Below are positions 1 to 7,588 of a stretch of DNA of 64,000 nucleotides, one piece after another. The position numbers and the translations under genes are program-made. The notes beneath the pieces are model-generated. The model saw only the letters and a list, made by a program, of their open reading frames with translations. It searched no databases and had not been told where the DNA came from. This DNA comes from Ruminococcaceae bacterium OttesenSCG-928-O06 (lineage in GTDB: Bacteria; Bacillota; Clostridia; Oscillospirales; Ruminococcaceae), in NCBI GenBank assembly GCA_030265505.1, contig JAJDGD010000001.1, positions 1 to 64,000 of the forward strand, given 5' to 3'. Each line of letters starts with the position of its first letter. Positions within the stretch are counted from its first letter, which is position 1.

Positions 1-498
1 CGAAGCCTCGGCCGGCGCCGTACCCGCCGCGGGCGTAAGAGTGGCGGCCGTTTGCAGTATCTCGGTGATGTCCTCGGCGTCCAGGCCGCCTTCCGCCACA
101 AAAAACTTCATGCCGTTGCGGTTTTTTGGCAGGTGGCTGGCCGTTATCATGATGGAGCCGTCGAACTTCGTCTCTTTGAAAATGGTGCCCATAAACATAG
201 CCGGCGAGGACGCCAGCCCGCAGTCCACCATGTGCACGCCGCGGGCAGAAAGCCCCTCAATGATGGCCTGCTTGAGCGTTTGGGCGGTCAGGCGGGAGTC
301 GTGCCCTACGCCCACACAAAGGGCATCCGCGGGCTTGCCGGTGCGTTTTTCCAGCCAAATGCCAAAGGCGGCGGCAATGGTGTTTGCCGCTTCGGGCGTA
401 AGGCGCACGGCGGGGCCGCCCTCGGTGGCCAGGGCCACACCGCGTATGTCGCTGCCGTTTTGCAGGTGCAAAAGCCGCTTGTTGGGGGTCTCTTTCAT
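1..498 (-). CDS. Phosphomannomutase/phosphoglucomutase family protein, N-terminal part (cut by window edge)
   Basis: An open frame starts at ATG 496-498, preceded by a GGGAGGAA ribosome binding site, and runs off the left edge after 166 codons. The translation has the alpha-D-phosphohexomutase N-terminus: a GSDIRG segment near residue 15, GHDSR at 65-69, and TASHLP at 119-124, whose serine (S121) is the residue phosphorylated during sugar 1-phosphate/6-phosphate interconversion. Most members have TASHNP; TASHLP marks the phosphomannomutase-like subgroup of clostridia. It would supply sugar nucleotides for envelope polysaccharides in the cytoplasm. The metal-binding and sugar-binding domains lie outside the window, so substrate specificity cannot be decided. 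Confidence 0.85.
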   Translation of the reverse strand, partial: MKETPNKRLLHLQNGSDIRGVALATEGGPAVRLTPEAANTIAAAFGIWLEKRTGKPADALCVGVGHDSRLTAQTLKQAIIEGLSARGVHMVDCGLASSPAMFMGTIFKETKFDGSIMITASHLPKNRNGMKFFVAEGGLDAEDITEILQTAATLTPAAGTAPAEAS

Positions 499-556
499 AG
501 GGTCATTCCTCCCGTTGGGGCGTTATTTATATAGCTGGTTGGCAGGGGGCGGCAGG

Positions 557-1439
557 CTAAATGTCTATGCCCAAAAATCGTTTCACCAACAGGCCGATGA
601 CGAAGGACACCAGCGCCACCCCCAGGCTGATGGCCGCCATCTCGCCAAAGCGCCGCAGGAACGGCAACGATTTTGCCACGCTGATATAGTAGTTGAAAAA
701 CAGGATGATGAGGATAACCACTGCCAGCATGGTGGCAAGGGCCGCCACATACATGTGCGGGGGGAACAAAAGGTACGGCAGCACCAGGCACACCACGGTA
801 ACAAGGTAGGCCACGCCGGTGTATACGCTGGATTTAAGTGCCTTGGGGTTGCCGTCGGCACGCTCGGCCAAATAGTTCGACGCCGCCATGCTAAATGTGG
901 CCGACACCCCGGTGATGATGCCGGAAAGGGCCACCAGGCGGCTGTTGGCCATGGCGAAAGTAAGCCCGGCCAACGTGCCGGTAAGCTCTACCAGGGCGTC
1001 GTTCAGCCCCAGTACCATGGCCCCCACATACTGCAGGCGCTCCTCGTCCAGCAATATCGGCCAGTTTGTCCTCGTGGGCCTGCTCCTGGTCTATGATGCT
1101 CTTCGCTTCGGGAATCTCCTGCAGCAGCACCTGGTAGGCCCTGCTGGTGGTATACTCCCCTTTTTCCATCAGCTTTATTACAAAGGTGTAGCCCATGATA
1201 TAACCCATCAAGGTGTACCAGAACACGCGCAAGCGGGCCGGGCCCACGGTGGCGCCGGTGTAGCGCTTCCACACCGCGGCGTGGTCTTTTTCCTCGTCGG
1301 CAATGCGCTGCAGCACCTGGCGGTTTTCCTCATTTTTCTCCCGCTTTGCCATGCGCGCGTAAATCACATGGTCGGTCTCTTCGCTCTGCTGGTATCCCAC
1401 CAGCAGCTTTCTGGTCTCCTCGCTTATCTGGCGCGCCAT
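557..1439 (-). pseudogene. Ferritin-like/VIT1 (MbfA-like) iron transporter, interrupted by a single-base frameshift
   Basis: Two adjacent frames together make one protein of about 293 residues. The first (from ATG 1437-1439, AGGAGG upstream) encodes a rubrerythrin-like diiron four-helix domain with ExxH pairs such as EEKDH and EQAHED. The second (1051 down to 557) encodes a VIT1/CCC1-type membrane domain beginning LDEERLQYVGAMVLGLNDAL, with several membrane segments. The family normally reads ...HEDKL(x)xxLDEERLxYVG in one frame. Here an extra G on the minus strand at about 1052 shifts the frame between ATT (1055-1053) and CTG (1051-1049). The intact protein would move Fe(II)/Mn(II) across the membrane. 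The break may be a true mutation, a sequencing error, or a phase-variable site, but no long homopolymer is present. Both halves otherwise look under selection, which suggests a recent event or an error. Confidence 0.75.
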
Positions 1440-1568
1440 GCCGCCCTCCTTTTCTGGGCAAAACACCCCGGGCGGCCACAGGCTGCCCTATGTATTAGTA
1501 TACCGTTGCCGGGCTGCAAAAACAAGGCGAACACCGCAGCTTTGCCACCCAAAGCGCAGAAAAACGCC

Positions 1569-1593
1569 CGCGGGCAATGCGCCTGCGGGCTTT
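1569..1593 (-). terminator. Rho-independent terminator of the SGNH hydrolase gene
   Basis: GCCCGC-G-GGC-AATGC-GCC-T-GCGGGC forms a hairpin of 6 and 3 base pairs joined by a G-U pair. On the minus strand it is followed by CGTTTTT. It lies 25 bases past the stop codon at 1619. Confidence 0.6.
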
Positions 1594-1618
1594 GGGCAAA
1601 GCTTCTTTTAACACGTCT

Positions 1619-2323
1619 CTAGCAAAACACCTTTGTGGCGGGGGCCTGGCGGCGGGCCGCTACAAAATCTGCAAAGGCCTGGCACACCAGGGCATAGCCT
1701 TCGCGCGTAAGGTGCACGCCGTCGCTGCCCACAAGGGCTGTATAGTCGTGCCTGTCCAAAAACCGGCGGCGTACGTCCACCAATATGCTGCCGGTTTTTT
1801 TGGCTACCCCGGCCACGATGTTGGAATACAACTCGTGGAAGCGGTAAATCATCTGCACGTCCCCCAGCCACTGCAGGATATTGCGGCGCCCCTCTTCGGT
1901 TTTACCGATAAATTGCAGGTGGCGCGTGGCGTCTATGGGGGGCAGGGTCATCAACACAGGGGTCACGTCGGCCTGCTGCAGCCGGGTCGCCATCTCGCCC
2001 AAAAGCGCCTCAAACCGCTCCGGCGTGGTGAAAGGCGGGTGCTCCCCGGCGGGGTCCTCGGCCACGGCCTGCCAGTCAAAGCTGCAGTCGTTACCGCCAA
2101 ACTCCACCACGGCAAAGTCGCAGGAAAGGCCGCGGGCAAGGTCCTTCTGCAGGTTTTGCCAGCCTTTTTCTATGGTGCTGCCAAAGTGGGCACGGCTGGT
2201 GAAGCACAGGCCAAAACACTGGCCCAGGCGTTCCAGCATCTCCCCTATTACCGAGCGGTATCGCTCCCCTTTTTCAATCACCGTGCCCCGCATCAGGGAA
2301 TCTCCATACAGCTGTACCTTCAT
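1619..2323 (-). CDS. SGNH/GDSL-family hydrolase
   Basis: A 234-residue protein with the SGNH esterase blocks: GDSL at residues 7-10 (block I, nucleophile Ser), GGND at 76-79 (block III, oxyanion Gly/Asn) and DGVHLT at 201-206 (block V, catalytic Asp and His). There is no signal peptide, so it is probably cytoplasmic. The substrate is unknown; such proteins hydrolyse acyl esters or lysophospholipids. The start at ATG 2321-2323 is chosen because GGGAGG precedes it and the GDSL block then sits at the usual distance from the N-terminus; an upstream in-frame start lacks this. It is transcribed alone from a strong promoter divergent from the DUF1836 gene. Confidence 0.8.
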   Translation of the reverse strand: MKVQLYGDSLMRGTVIEKGERYRSVIGEMLERLGQCFGLCFTSRAHFGSTIEKGWQNLQKDLARGLSCDFAVVEFGGNDCSFDWQAVAEDPAGEHPPFTTPERFEALLGEMATRLQQADVTPVLMTLPPIDATRHLQFIGKTEEGRRNILQWLGDVQMIYRFHELYSNIVAGVAKKTGSILVDVRRRFLDRHDYTALVGSDGVHLTREGYALVCQAFADFVAARRQAPATKVFC

Positions 2324-2380
2324 GCCTGCCTCCCAACCCTTGCCGGATATATATCTGGTTATCATTACTATGTTATGTTG

Positions 2381-2410
2381 ATTATAATACCACTATACGG
2401 TGCTTGTCAA
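2381..2410 (-). promoter_or_regulatory. Sigma-A promoter of the SGNH hydrolase gene
   Basis: On the minus strand a perfect TTGACA (2405-2410) and a perfect TATAAT (2381-2386) are separated by 18 bases. Start is expected near 2374, about 50 bases before the start codon. Confidence 0.75.
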
Positions 2411-2417
2411 TAGGGTG

Positions 2418-2446
2418 TGGCAGTTTTTACAACTTTGTGATATACT
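2418..2446 (+). promoter_or_regulatory. Extended -10 promoter of the DUF1836 gene
   Basis: TATACT (2441-2446) is preceded by TGA, giving an extended -10 (TGnTATACT). A weak -35 (TGGCAG, 2418-2423) lies 17 bases upstream. It is divergent from, and partly overlaps the upstream area of, the promoter at 2381-2410. Confidence 0.5.
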
Positions 2447-2474
2447 TGCCCTATCCACTTTTGGGAGGAACCCT

Positions 2475-2993
2475 ATGCAAAACACAAAGCAGGCCACACA
2501 GGGCTTTCATTGCCCACGCTGGGAGGAGCTTCCCGGCATTCCCCTGTATATGGACCAGGTGATATTCCTGTTGGAGGAAAGCCTTGGCGCCTTTGCCGAC
2601 GACAAAGAGCGGGTGGTTACCCCCACCATGGTGAACAACTATGTAAAGCACAAACAAATAGAACCGCCGGTGAAAAAGCGTTATTCACGCCAGCATTTGG
2701 CCATACTGGTGGTGGTAAGCGTGATGAAACGGGTGCTCTCCATCGGGGAGATCACCACCCTTGTGTCGCTGATGGTGGAGCGTTACGGCGCCCAACAGGC
2801 CTATGACCTGTTTTGCGAGCAGCTGGAGGAGATGTTGCAGGGCTGCTATACCCAAAGGCCTTTGCAAGCCGCCGCCGGGGCGGACGAAATGCTGGCCGCG
2901 CTGAATGCCGCGCTGAACGCCCTGGGTGGCAAACTATACCTACAGGACTATTTGGCAGGCTGCCTGGAAGAAACACCCCAGCCGACAAAATAG
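2475..2993 (+). CDS. DUF1836 domain protein
   Basis: A 172-residue protein. The DUF1836 core is recognisable: an N-terminal PLYMDQV segment, then TPTMVNNYVKHKQIEPPVKK and RYSRQHLAILVVV, followed by helices around IGEITTLVSLMV. The NYVKxxxIxPPxKKRYSRxHLA pattern resembles a MerR-like winged helix, so a DNA-binding role is likely, but no function is established for the family. The start at 2475 has GGGAGGAA seven bases upstream. It is monocistronic, with a bidirectional terminator at 3287-3320 about 300 bases downstream. Confidence 0.8.
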   Translation: MQNTKQATQGFHCPRWEELPGIPLYMDQVIFLLEESLGAFADDKERVVTPTMVNNYVKHKQIEPPVKKRYSRQHLAILVVVSVMKRVLSIGEITTLVSLMVERYGAQQAYDLFCEQLEEMLQGCYTQRPLQAAAGADEMLAALNAALNALGGKLYLQDYLAGCLEETPQPTK

Positions 2994-3286
2994 CCCACTT
3001 TGGGCGCTACGCGCAGCAGGGCGACAAAGCCGGGGTGGCGGGCTGCTCGGCGCACCAACCTCAAACCCCGGTTTTATGCATACCCAAGGCAGATGCCCGG
3101 GGCAAAACGCGTTCCGCCCGGCCAGCCATTCCCCCATTTCTTGCCACGGGATACTGTGACGCGGCGTTTTTGCCACATTGTGTCCCGTACAATAGCTACT
3201 GCATTCCTCGCTTCCGTCTCACACATCTTTTCTCTGGCTGGAATTTCCGGGCTGAAACTTCTTTTTCCGCAACACGCAAAAAGCAC
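2994..3286. other. Intergenic stretch with no recognisable gene
   Basis: Between the end of the DUF1836 gene and the terminator at 3287 there is G+C-rich sequence without a supported coding frame, ribosome binding site or clear promoter. Both flanking genes converge on it. Confidence 0.5.
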
Positions 3287-3320
3287 AAAGCCGGCGGCAT
3301 CTACAGATGCCGCCGGCTTT
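3287..3320. terminator. Bidirectional terminator between the DUF1836 gene and folD
   Basis: A perfect 15-bp stem, AAAGCCGGCGGCATC (3287-3301) against GATGCCGCCGGCTTT (3306-3320), with a TACA loop. T runs on both sides suit both convergent genes. Confidence 0.85.
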
Positions 3321-3389
3321 TTATCTGCTTACATTCACCCAGGCCACTTTCTTCCAGCCCTTGCTGCTGCAAAGCTGCAACGCGGCGGC

Positions 3390-4241
3390 TTAGCCCTGCG
3401 CGCGTGCCGCCGCCTTTACCACGTTGCCGGCCAGCACGGTGGAGGTAACGGTGCCCACCCCGCCGGGCACCGGCGTGATGGCCCCCACCACGGCCTGGGC
3501 ACTTTCAAAATCTACGTCTCCCCGCAGCTTTCCTTCGTCGTCTACATGGATGCCCACGTCCAGCACCACCTGGCCCGGGGCAAGGTATTCCTGCCCTATC
3601 ATCTCCATCTGGCCCGCGGCCGCCACCAGTATCTCCGCTTCGCGGCAAACAGCGGCCAGGCCCTGTGTGCGGGTGTGGCAAATGGTAACCGTGGCGTGGC
3701 GGCCCAGCAGCAGCATGGCCAGGGGCTTGCCCACCACCAGGCTGCGGCCCACCACCACCACGCGCTTGCCCTTGGGGTCTATGCCGTAGTGGTCCAGCAG
3801 TTCCATGCAGGCTTGGGCGGTGCAGGGGGCAAAGGGCTGCCCGTGCCCGGTAAACACCCCGGCAAGCGAGGCATCGGTGATGCCGTCTATGTCCTTTTGG
3901 GGCGCCAGGGCGTTGCAAATTTCCTCTTCGTCCAGGGTTTTGGGCAAGGGCCGCAACAAAAGCACCCCGTGCATGGCAGCGTCTGTATTCAGCGCCTGCA
4001 TTTGGGCCAGCATCTCCCCGCGGCCCACCGCCTGGGGCAGGGTTATTTTCCGCACGGCTACGCCGGCCTTTTCACACCGTTTGGCGGCGCTGTTTTCATA
4101 GGCAATGTCGTCCGGCTTCTCCCCCACCCGCACAATGGCCAGGGTGGGCGCCACGCCCTTTTCGCGCAGCTGCTGCGCCTGTTCTGCATACGCTGCCGTC
4201 AGCGCATCGGCCACCGGGGCCCCTCTCAATATCTCGGCCAA
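3390..4241 (-). CDS. folD: FolD-family methylenetetrahydrofolate dehydrogenase lacking the cyclohydrolase residues
   Basis: A 283-residue FolD homologue: PCTAQACMELL in the substrate half, the nucleotide-binding segment VVVVGRSLVVGKP near 155-170, and the terminal ITPVPGGVGTVT. FolD normally oxidises 5,10-methylene-THF and then hydrolyses methenyl-THF. In this protein the lysine of the YVxxK motif is replaced (Y48-E-N-S-A52), and the glutamine of the QLPLP motif is replaced (LLRPLP, L96), while KDIDGI keeps the aspartate. Both lost residues belong to the cyclohydrolase site, so only the dehydrogenase step is expected. The missing step could be supplied by the adjacent FchA-type protein 54 bases upstream. 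Start TTG 4239-4241 is supported by GAGGAG at 4248-4253. A clade of clostridial FolD proteins shares these changes (recalled, not searched). Confidence 0.9.
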   Translation of the reverse strand: MAEILRGAPVADALTAAYAEQAQQLREKGVAPTLAIVRVGEKPDDIAYENSAAKRCEKAGVAVRKITLPQAVGRGEMLAQMQALNTDAAMHGVLLLRPLPKTLDEEEICNALAPQKDIDGITDASLAGVFTGHGQPFAPCTAQACMELLDHYGIDPKGKRVVVVGRSLVVGKPLAMLLLGRHATVTICHTRTQGLAAVCREAEILVAAAGQMEMIGQEYLAPGQVVLDVGIHVDDEGKLRGDVDFESAQAVVGAITPVPGGVGTVTSTVLAGNVVKAAARAQG

Positions 4242-4295
4242 ATCTTTCTCCTCTGTGCCGCTGGGCGGCAGGTTTTTTGCGTCGCATCCGGCGCG

Positions 4296-4931
4296 TTACG
4301 CCAGGGCAAAACGCGCTGCCACATCGGCAAAAATTTCATCCGCCAGGGGTACATACTCCGCCAGCAGGGCCTCGGCCTCGCGGTTCAGCCCGGCGGCATA
4401 GGCGGTGTCCTTCATGGCCTTTGTGTTGATGAACACATTCAGCGAGGCACCCTGCAGCGCCGCGCGGCAGCAGGCCACGCCCACGCCCACGTCACTGATG
4501 GCGATGGCCGCGCCCTTTTGGGCATACTCGCGGTGCAGCGCAATGGCGCGGCAGCACGCCTGCATAACTTCCAGCGGCGCTGTGGCGGCACGGCGCAAGG
4601 CGTCTTCCATCACGCGGGCCTTCTCCGCCTTTTCCGCGTCGGTGCCGGCGGGCAGGCCGTAGGCGCGGCTCAGCGGTTCAAAGGCCTCGGCGTCCCGCTG
4701 CACCATGGCTAGCAGTTCCGCCTGCAGGGCGGTGGTTTTTTCCTGCAGGGCCAAAATGTCCTCTTGCACGGCGGCATACTTTTGCTTGCCCACCGTAAGG
4801 CTGGCCACCATGTTGCCCAGGGCGGCGCCCACCGCCCCCACCAGGGCCGCGGCCCCGCCGCCACCCGGCACCGGCGCCGAAGACGCCAGCGCCTCTACAA
4901 ACGCCTCACAGCTTTGCTTTGTAAAATCCAT
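4296..4931 (-). CDS. fchA: Methenyltetrahydrofolate cyclohydrolase (FchA / cyclodeaminase family)
   Basis: A 211-residue all-helical protein of the formiminotransferase-cyclodeaminase family. The signature is the glycine-rich APVPGGGGAAALVGAVGAAL at about residues 19-38, with ISDVGVGVACCRAALQGA in the C-terminal half. The family either deaminates formimino-THF or hydrolyses 5,10-methenyl-THF. Placement directly upstream of a FolD with a dead cyclohydrolase site favours the hydrolase role in the one-carbon branch that links formyl-THF and methylene-THF. Start ATG 4929-4931 follows AAAGGG. It is 45 bases downstream of rpoN on the same strand, so read-through from rpoN is possible; no separate promoter was found. 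Confidence 0.85.
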   Translation of the reverse strand: MDFTKQSCEAFVEALASSAPVPGGGGAAALVGAVGAALGNMVASLTVGKQKYAAVQEDILALQEKTTALQAELLAMVQRDAEAFEPLSRAYGLPAGTDAEKAEKARVMEDALRRAATAPLEVMQACCRAIALHREYAQKGAAIAISDVGVGVACCRAALQGASLNVFINTKAMKDTAYAAGLNREAEALLAEYVPLADEIFADVAARFALA

Positions 4932-4976
4932 GTGTGCATGCCCTTTCTTGTATGTGCGGCAGGCCCTTATAGCCCG

Positions 4977-6401
4977 CTAGTGGTTTGCGCGCCGGCGGCG
5001 CGCGGAATTCTCAATGCCCAGTTCCTCGCGGTATTTTGCCACCGTGCGGCGGGAGATATCTATACCCAGGGTTTGCAGCACGCCGCGCAAATCCTCGTCG
5101 CTCAACGGGCGCGCCTTGTCCTCGGCCTCGATGTACTTTTCGATCTTCTGACGAATCAGCACATTGGACACCGCCTGCCCGCTGGCGCTTTTTACCCCGG
5201 TGGTGAACAGGCTTTTCAGCCCCACGGTACCTGCCGCACAGGTGATGTACTTTTCCTGCACCGCACGGCTTACCGTAGAGGGGTGGATGCCCAAGGGCCC
5301 CGCCACGTCGCTCAGCGTCATGGGCGCAAGCGAGGTGCCGTCCTCAAAAAAGGCCTGCTGCAACTCGGCAATGCACTGGATAACCTTATGCAGCGTAGTG
5401 TTGCGGTCCTCCACAGCCTTCAGCAGGGCCACCGCATCGGAGTAACGGGTTTTCAAATACCGCCCGGTGTCGGCGTCCACCTGGCCCTCCATCAACTTGC
5501 AGTATTCGCGGTTCAGCTCCAGCCCCGGCAAGGCGCGGCTGTTCAGCACCACCAAAAGGCCCTCACCGTCTTTCACCACGGCGGCGTCCGGCACAATGTA
5601 CTGGCTTTGCTCGCCGGTGTAGTAGCCCCGGCTGGGTATGGGGTTCAGCGCGCGCACGGCGTCGGCACTTTGGCGGGCCACCGCGGCGCTGCAGCCCAAA
5701 AGCTGCGCGATGCCGTCTATGTCGTTGTCCGCCAGCAGGGGCAGGCCCTCTTTCACAATGCGCACCGTGTAGTGGTTGAAGTTGGGGCTCTCGGCCAGCT
5801 GCAAAATCAGGCACTCCTGCAGGGTGCGTGCGGCCACCCCGGTGGGCTGCAGGCTTTGCACCGCATACAGCGCCTGCATCACATCGTACAGGGGCAGGCC
5901 CAGCTCTTGCGCAATGTCCCCCGCCTCGAAGGAAAAATATCCCCGCTGGTTCAGGCATTCTATGATGTACCTGCACAGGCTGTGGAATGGGGGCTCCAGC
6001 GGCAGCGCATCCAGTTGCTCCAGCAGCATGGCCTTGAAGTCCTCGCCCCGGTTTTGGGCATACAGGCGCCCGGGGTCATACTCCGCCATGCCGGGGGACG
6101 CATAGTCCCCCCGGGACCATTGGCTCACGTCCGCCTCGTACTCCTCCCACACGGCGTCGTCCACCTCGTCTGCGGCATCCTCGGGCAGGGGCACCGGGGC
6201 AAACAACTCCGCGCCGTCGGCGGCGGCATCGCCGTCCAGTTCCAGCATGGGGTTCTCGTGCAGCTGTTCCTCAATATAATCCGCCAACTGTTGTACCGGC
6301 ATGCGCAAAATTTCTAAAGACTGGTACATGGCGGTGGTCAATATCAGTTTTTGCTGCAGGTTTTGCGTCAAATGCAACTTTTGGCTGTGGTCCATCGCCA
6401 T
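4977..6401 (-). CDS. rpoN: RNA polymerase sigma-54 factor
   Basis: A 474-residue sigma-54. Region I is the glutamine/leucine-rich N-terminus (LTQNLQQKLILTTAMYQSLE) that contacts enhancer-binding proteins. An acidic region II follows at about residues 50-110. The core-binding region and helix-turn-helix (IHPSTVSRAVQEKYI) come next, and the RpoN box SRRTVAKYREEL near the C-terminus reads the -24 element. Start ATG 6399-6401 has AGGGGGG upstream; ATG 6395 is an in-frame alternative. No enhancer-binding protein and no convincing GG-N10-GC promoter was found in this window, so its targets lie elsewhere. Transcription is probably from the sigma-A promoter at 6476-6504. Confidence 0.95.
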   Translation of the reverse strand: MAMDHSQKLHLTQNLQQKLILTTAMYQSLEILRMPVQQLADYIEEQLHENPMLELDGDAAADGAELFAPVPLPEDAADEVDDAVWEEYEADVSQWSRGDYASPGMAEYDPGRLYAQNRGEDFKAMLLEQLDALPLEPPFHSLCRYIIECLNQRGYFSFEAGDIAQELGLPLYDVMQALYAVQSLQPTGVAARTLQECLILQLAESPNFNHYTVRIVKEGLPLLADNDIDGIAQLLGCSAAVARQSADAVRALNPIPSRGYYTGEQSQYIVPDAAVVKDGEGLLVVLNSRALPGLELNREYCKLMEGQVDADTGRYLKTRYSDAVALLKAVEDRNTTLHKVIQCIAELQQAFFEDGTSLAPMTLSDVAGPLGIHPSTVSRAVQEKYITCAAGTVGLKSLFTTGVKSASGQAVSNVLIRQKIEKYIEAEDKARPLSDEDLRGVLQTLGIDISRRTVAKYREELGIENSARRRRANH

Positions 6402-6475
6402 GCCCCCCTTCCTGCCGTTTACGAAAACCGCGCGCCGCAAACATTTGCGGCGCACCGGTTTGTCCTCTGCTTTAT

Positions 6476-6504
6476 ATTATACCAAACGCCCCCGGCATTT
6501 ACAA
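6476..6504 (-). promoter_or_regulatory. Sigma-A promoter of rpoN
   Basis: Minus strand TTGTAA (6499-6504), 17-base spacer, TATAAT (6476-6481). It lies just after the ptb terminator and 75 bases before the rpoN start. Confidence 0.75.
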
Positions 6505-6512
6505 TTGTTACC

Positions 6513-6550
6513 GGGCAAAAAGCGGTGCCCGGCACCAGGCTTTTTTGCCC
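6513..6550 (-). terminator. Terminator of the buk-ptb operon
   Basis: GGGCAAAAAGC (6513-6523) pairs with GCTTTTTTGCCC (6539-6550), and an inner GGTGCC/GGCACC stem closes the loop. It lies 26 bases past the ptb stop codon and before the rpoN promoter. Confidence 0.65.
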
Positions 6551-6575
6551 GCCGGGTGTACACCATGCGCCGCTT

Positions 6576-7484
6576 TTAGGCTTTGGGCCCCACCAGAGCC
6601 GACAGCACGATGGAGAGGTATTTATCCCGCGCGCTGGAGCCGCGCGAAGCCAGCACCAGGGGCACCTTGGCGCCCAGGGCCGTGCCGGCAGAGATGGCGC
6701 CGCCGGTGTCCATCAGCGCCTTGACGGCGATGTTGCCGGCCGAAATCTCGGGCATGATGACGATGTCGGCATCGCCCGCCACCGGGCTGTCAAAACCCTT
6801 GATTTGGGCCGCCTCGGCATTCATGGCAATGTCGTAGCTGATGGGCCCCTCCACGATGCACCCGGTAATCAACCCCTCCTGGTTCATCTTTTTCAGTTCC
6901 GCCGCCTCTACAGAGTCCGGCATCTTGGGGTTCACATGCTCCATGGCGGAAAGCACCGCCACCTTGGGTGTTTCCACCCCCAGCTTGTGCATGGCCTCTA
7001 CGGCGTTGTTGATGATGCCCACTTTCTGTTGCAGGGTGGGCTGGATGACAATGCCGGGGTCGGTAAGGCCAAACAGCTTGTGATAATAGGGAGACTCCAG
7101 CAGTGCAAAGGACGAAAGCGTATCGCTGGCACGGATGCCGGTTTCGGAGTTGACAACCCCTTTCATGATGATGGCGGTGTCCAGTATGCCTTTCATCACA
7201 CACTGCAGCTGGCCCTGGTTCACCGCCAGCATGGCCTTGGCCACACACTCCTGCACGTCGTCGCAGGCCACTATCTCGGGCATGGGCAGGCCATCTGCCA
7301 CCGCTTTCCATATCTCGGCCGTCTTGTCTGCAAAGCCATACAACACCGGCTCCACCAGGCCGTCGCGCACGGCAGCGCTTACGGCCTGCAGGGTGTGTTC
7401 GTCGTGGGCGGCCACCACGCCCATGCGGCTTTTGGTGGGGTTTTGCCGCAGCATCTCGTTCATTTGGTCCAGGCTCTTCAGCAT
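6576..7484 (-). CDS. ptb: Phosphate butyryltransferase (phosphate acetyl/butaryl transferase family)
   Basis: A 302-residue member of the phosphate acetyl/butyryl transferase family, which converts butyryl-CoA plus phosphate to butyryl-phosphate and CoA. Length matches Ptb (about 300) rather than the longer Pta. Recognisable segments are RMGVVAAHDEHTLQA near residue 20, KKMNQEGLITGCIVEGPISY around 200-220, DIVIMPEISAGN and the terminal KVPLVLASRGSSARDKYLS. RBS AAGGAGAG precedes ATG 7482-7484. It follows buk by 104 bases with a hairpin between them. With buk it gives the substrate-level phosphorylation route of butyrate formation in the cytoplasm. A branched-chain acyl substrate cannot be excluded. 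Confidence 0.9.
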   Translation of the reverse strand: MLKSLDQMNEMLRQNPTKSRMGVVAAHDEHTLQAVSAAVRDGLVEPVLYGFADKTAEIWKAVADGLPMPEIVACDDVQECVAKAMLAVNQGQLQCVMKGILDTAIIMKGVVNSETGIRASDTLSSFALLESPYYHKLFGLTDPGIVIQPTLQQKVGIINNAVEAMHKLGVETPKVAVLSAMEHVNPKMPDSVEAAELKKMNQEGLITGCIVEGPISYDIAMNAEAAQIKGFDSPVAGDADIVIMPEISAGNIAVKALMDTGGAISAGTALGAKVPLVLASRGSSARDKYLSIVLSALVGPKA

Positions 7485-7552
7485 GTTTCTCTCTCCTTTG
7501 GGAAGTGGTTTTGCGGCGGCGTGGGCGGCGTTTGCGCCCCGCCACCAAAAGC

Positions 7553-7575
7553 GGGGCCCCCGCTGCGAGGGCCCC
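7553..7575 (-). terminator. Hairpin between buk and ptb (partial terminator or processing site)
   Basis: GGGGCCC (7553-7559) pairs with GGGCCCC (7569-7575) around a 9-base loop, followed on the minus strand by GCTTTTGG. The short T run makes it a weak terminator, so it may only lower ptb expression relative to buk. Confidence 0.45.
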
Positions 7576-7588
7576 GTTAAAAATTTAC

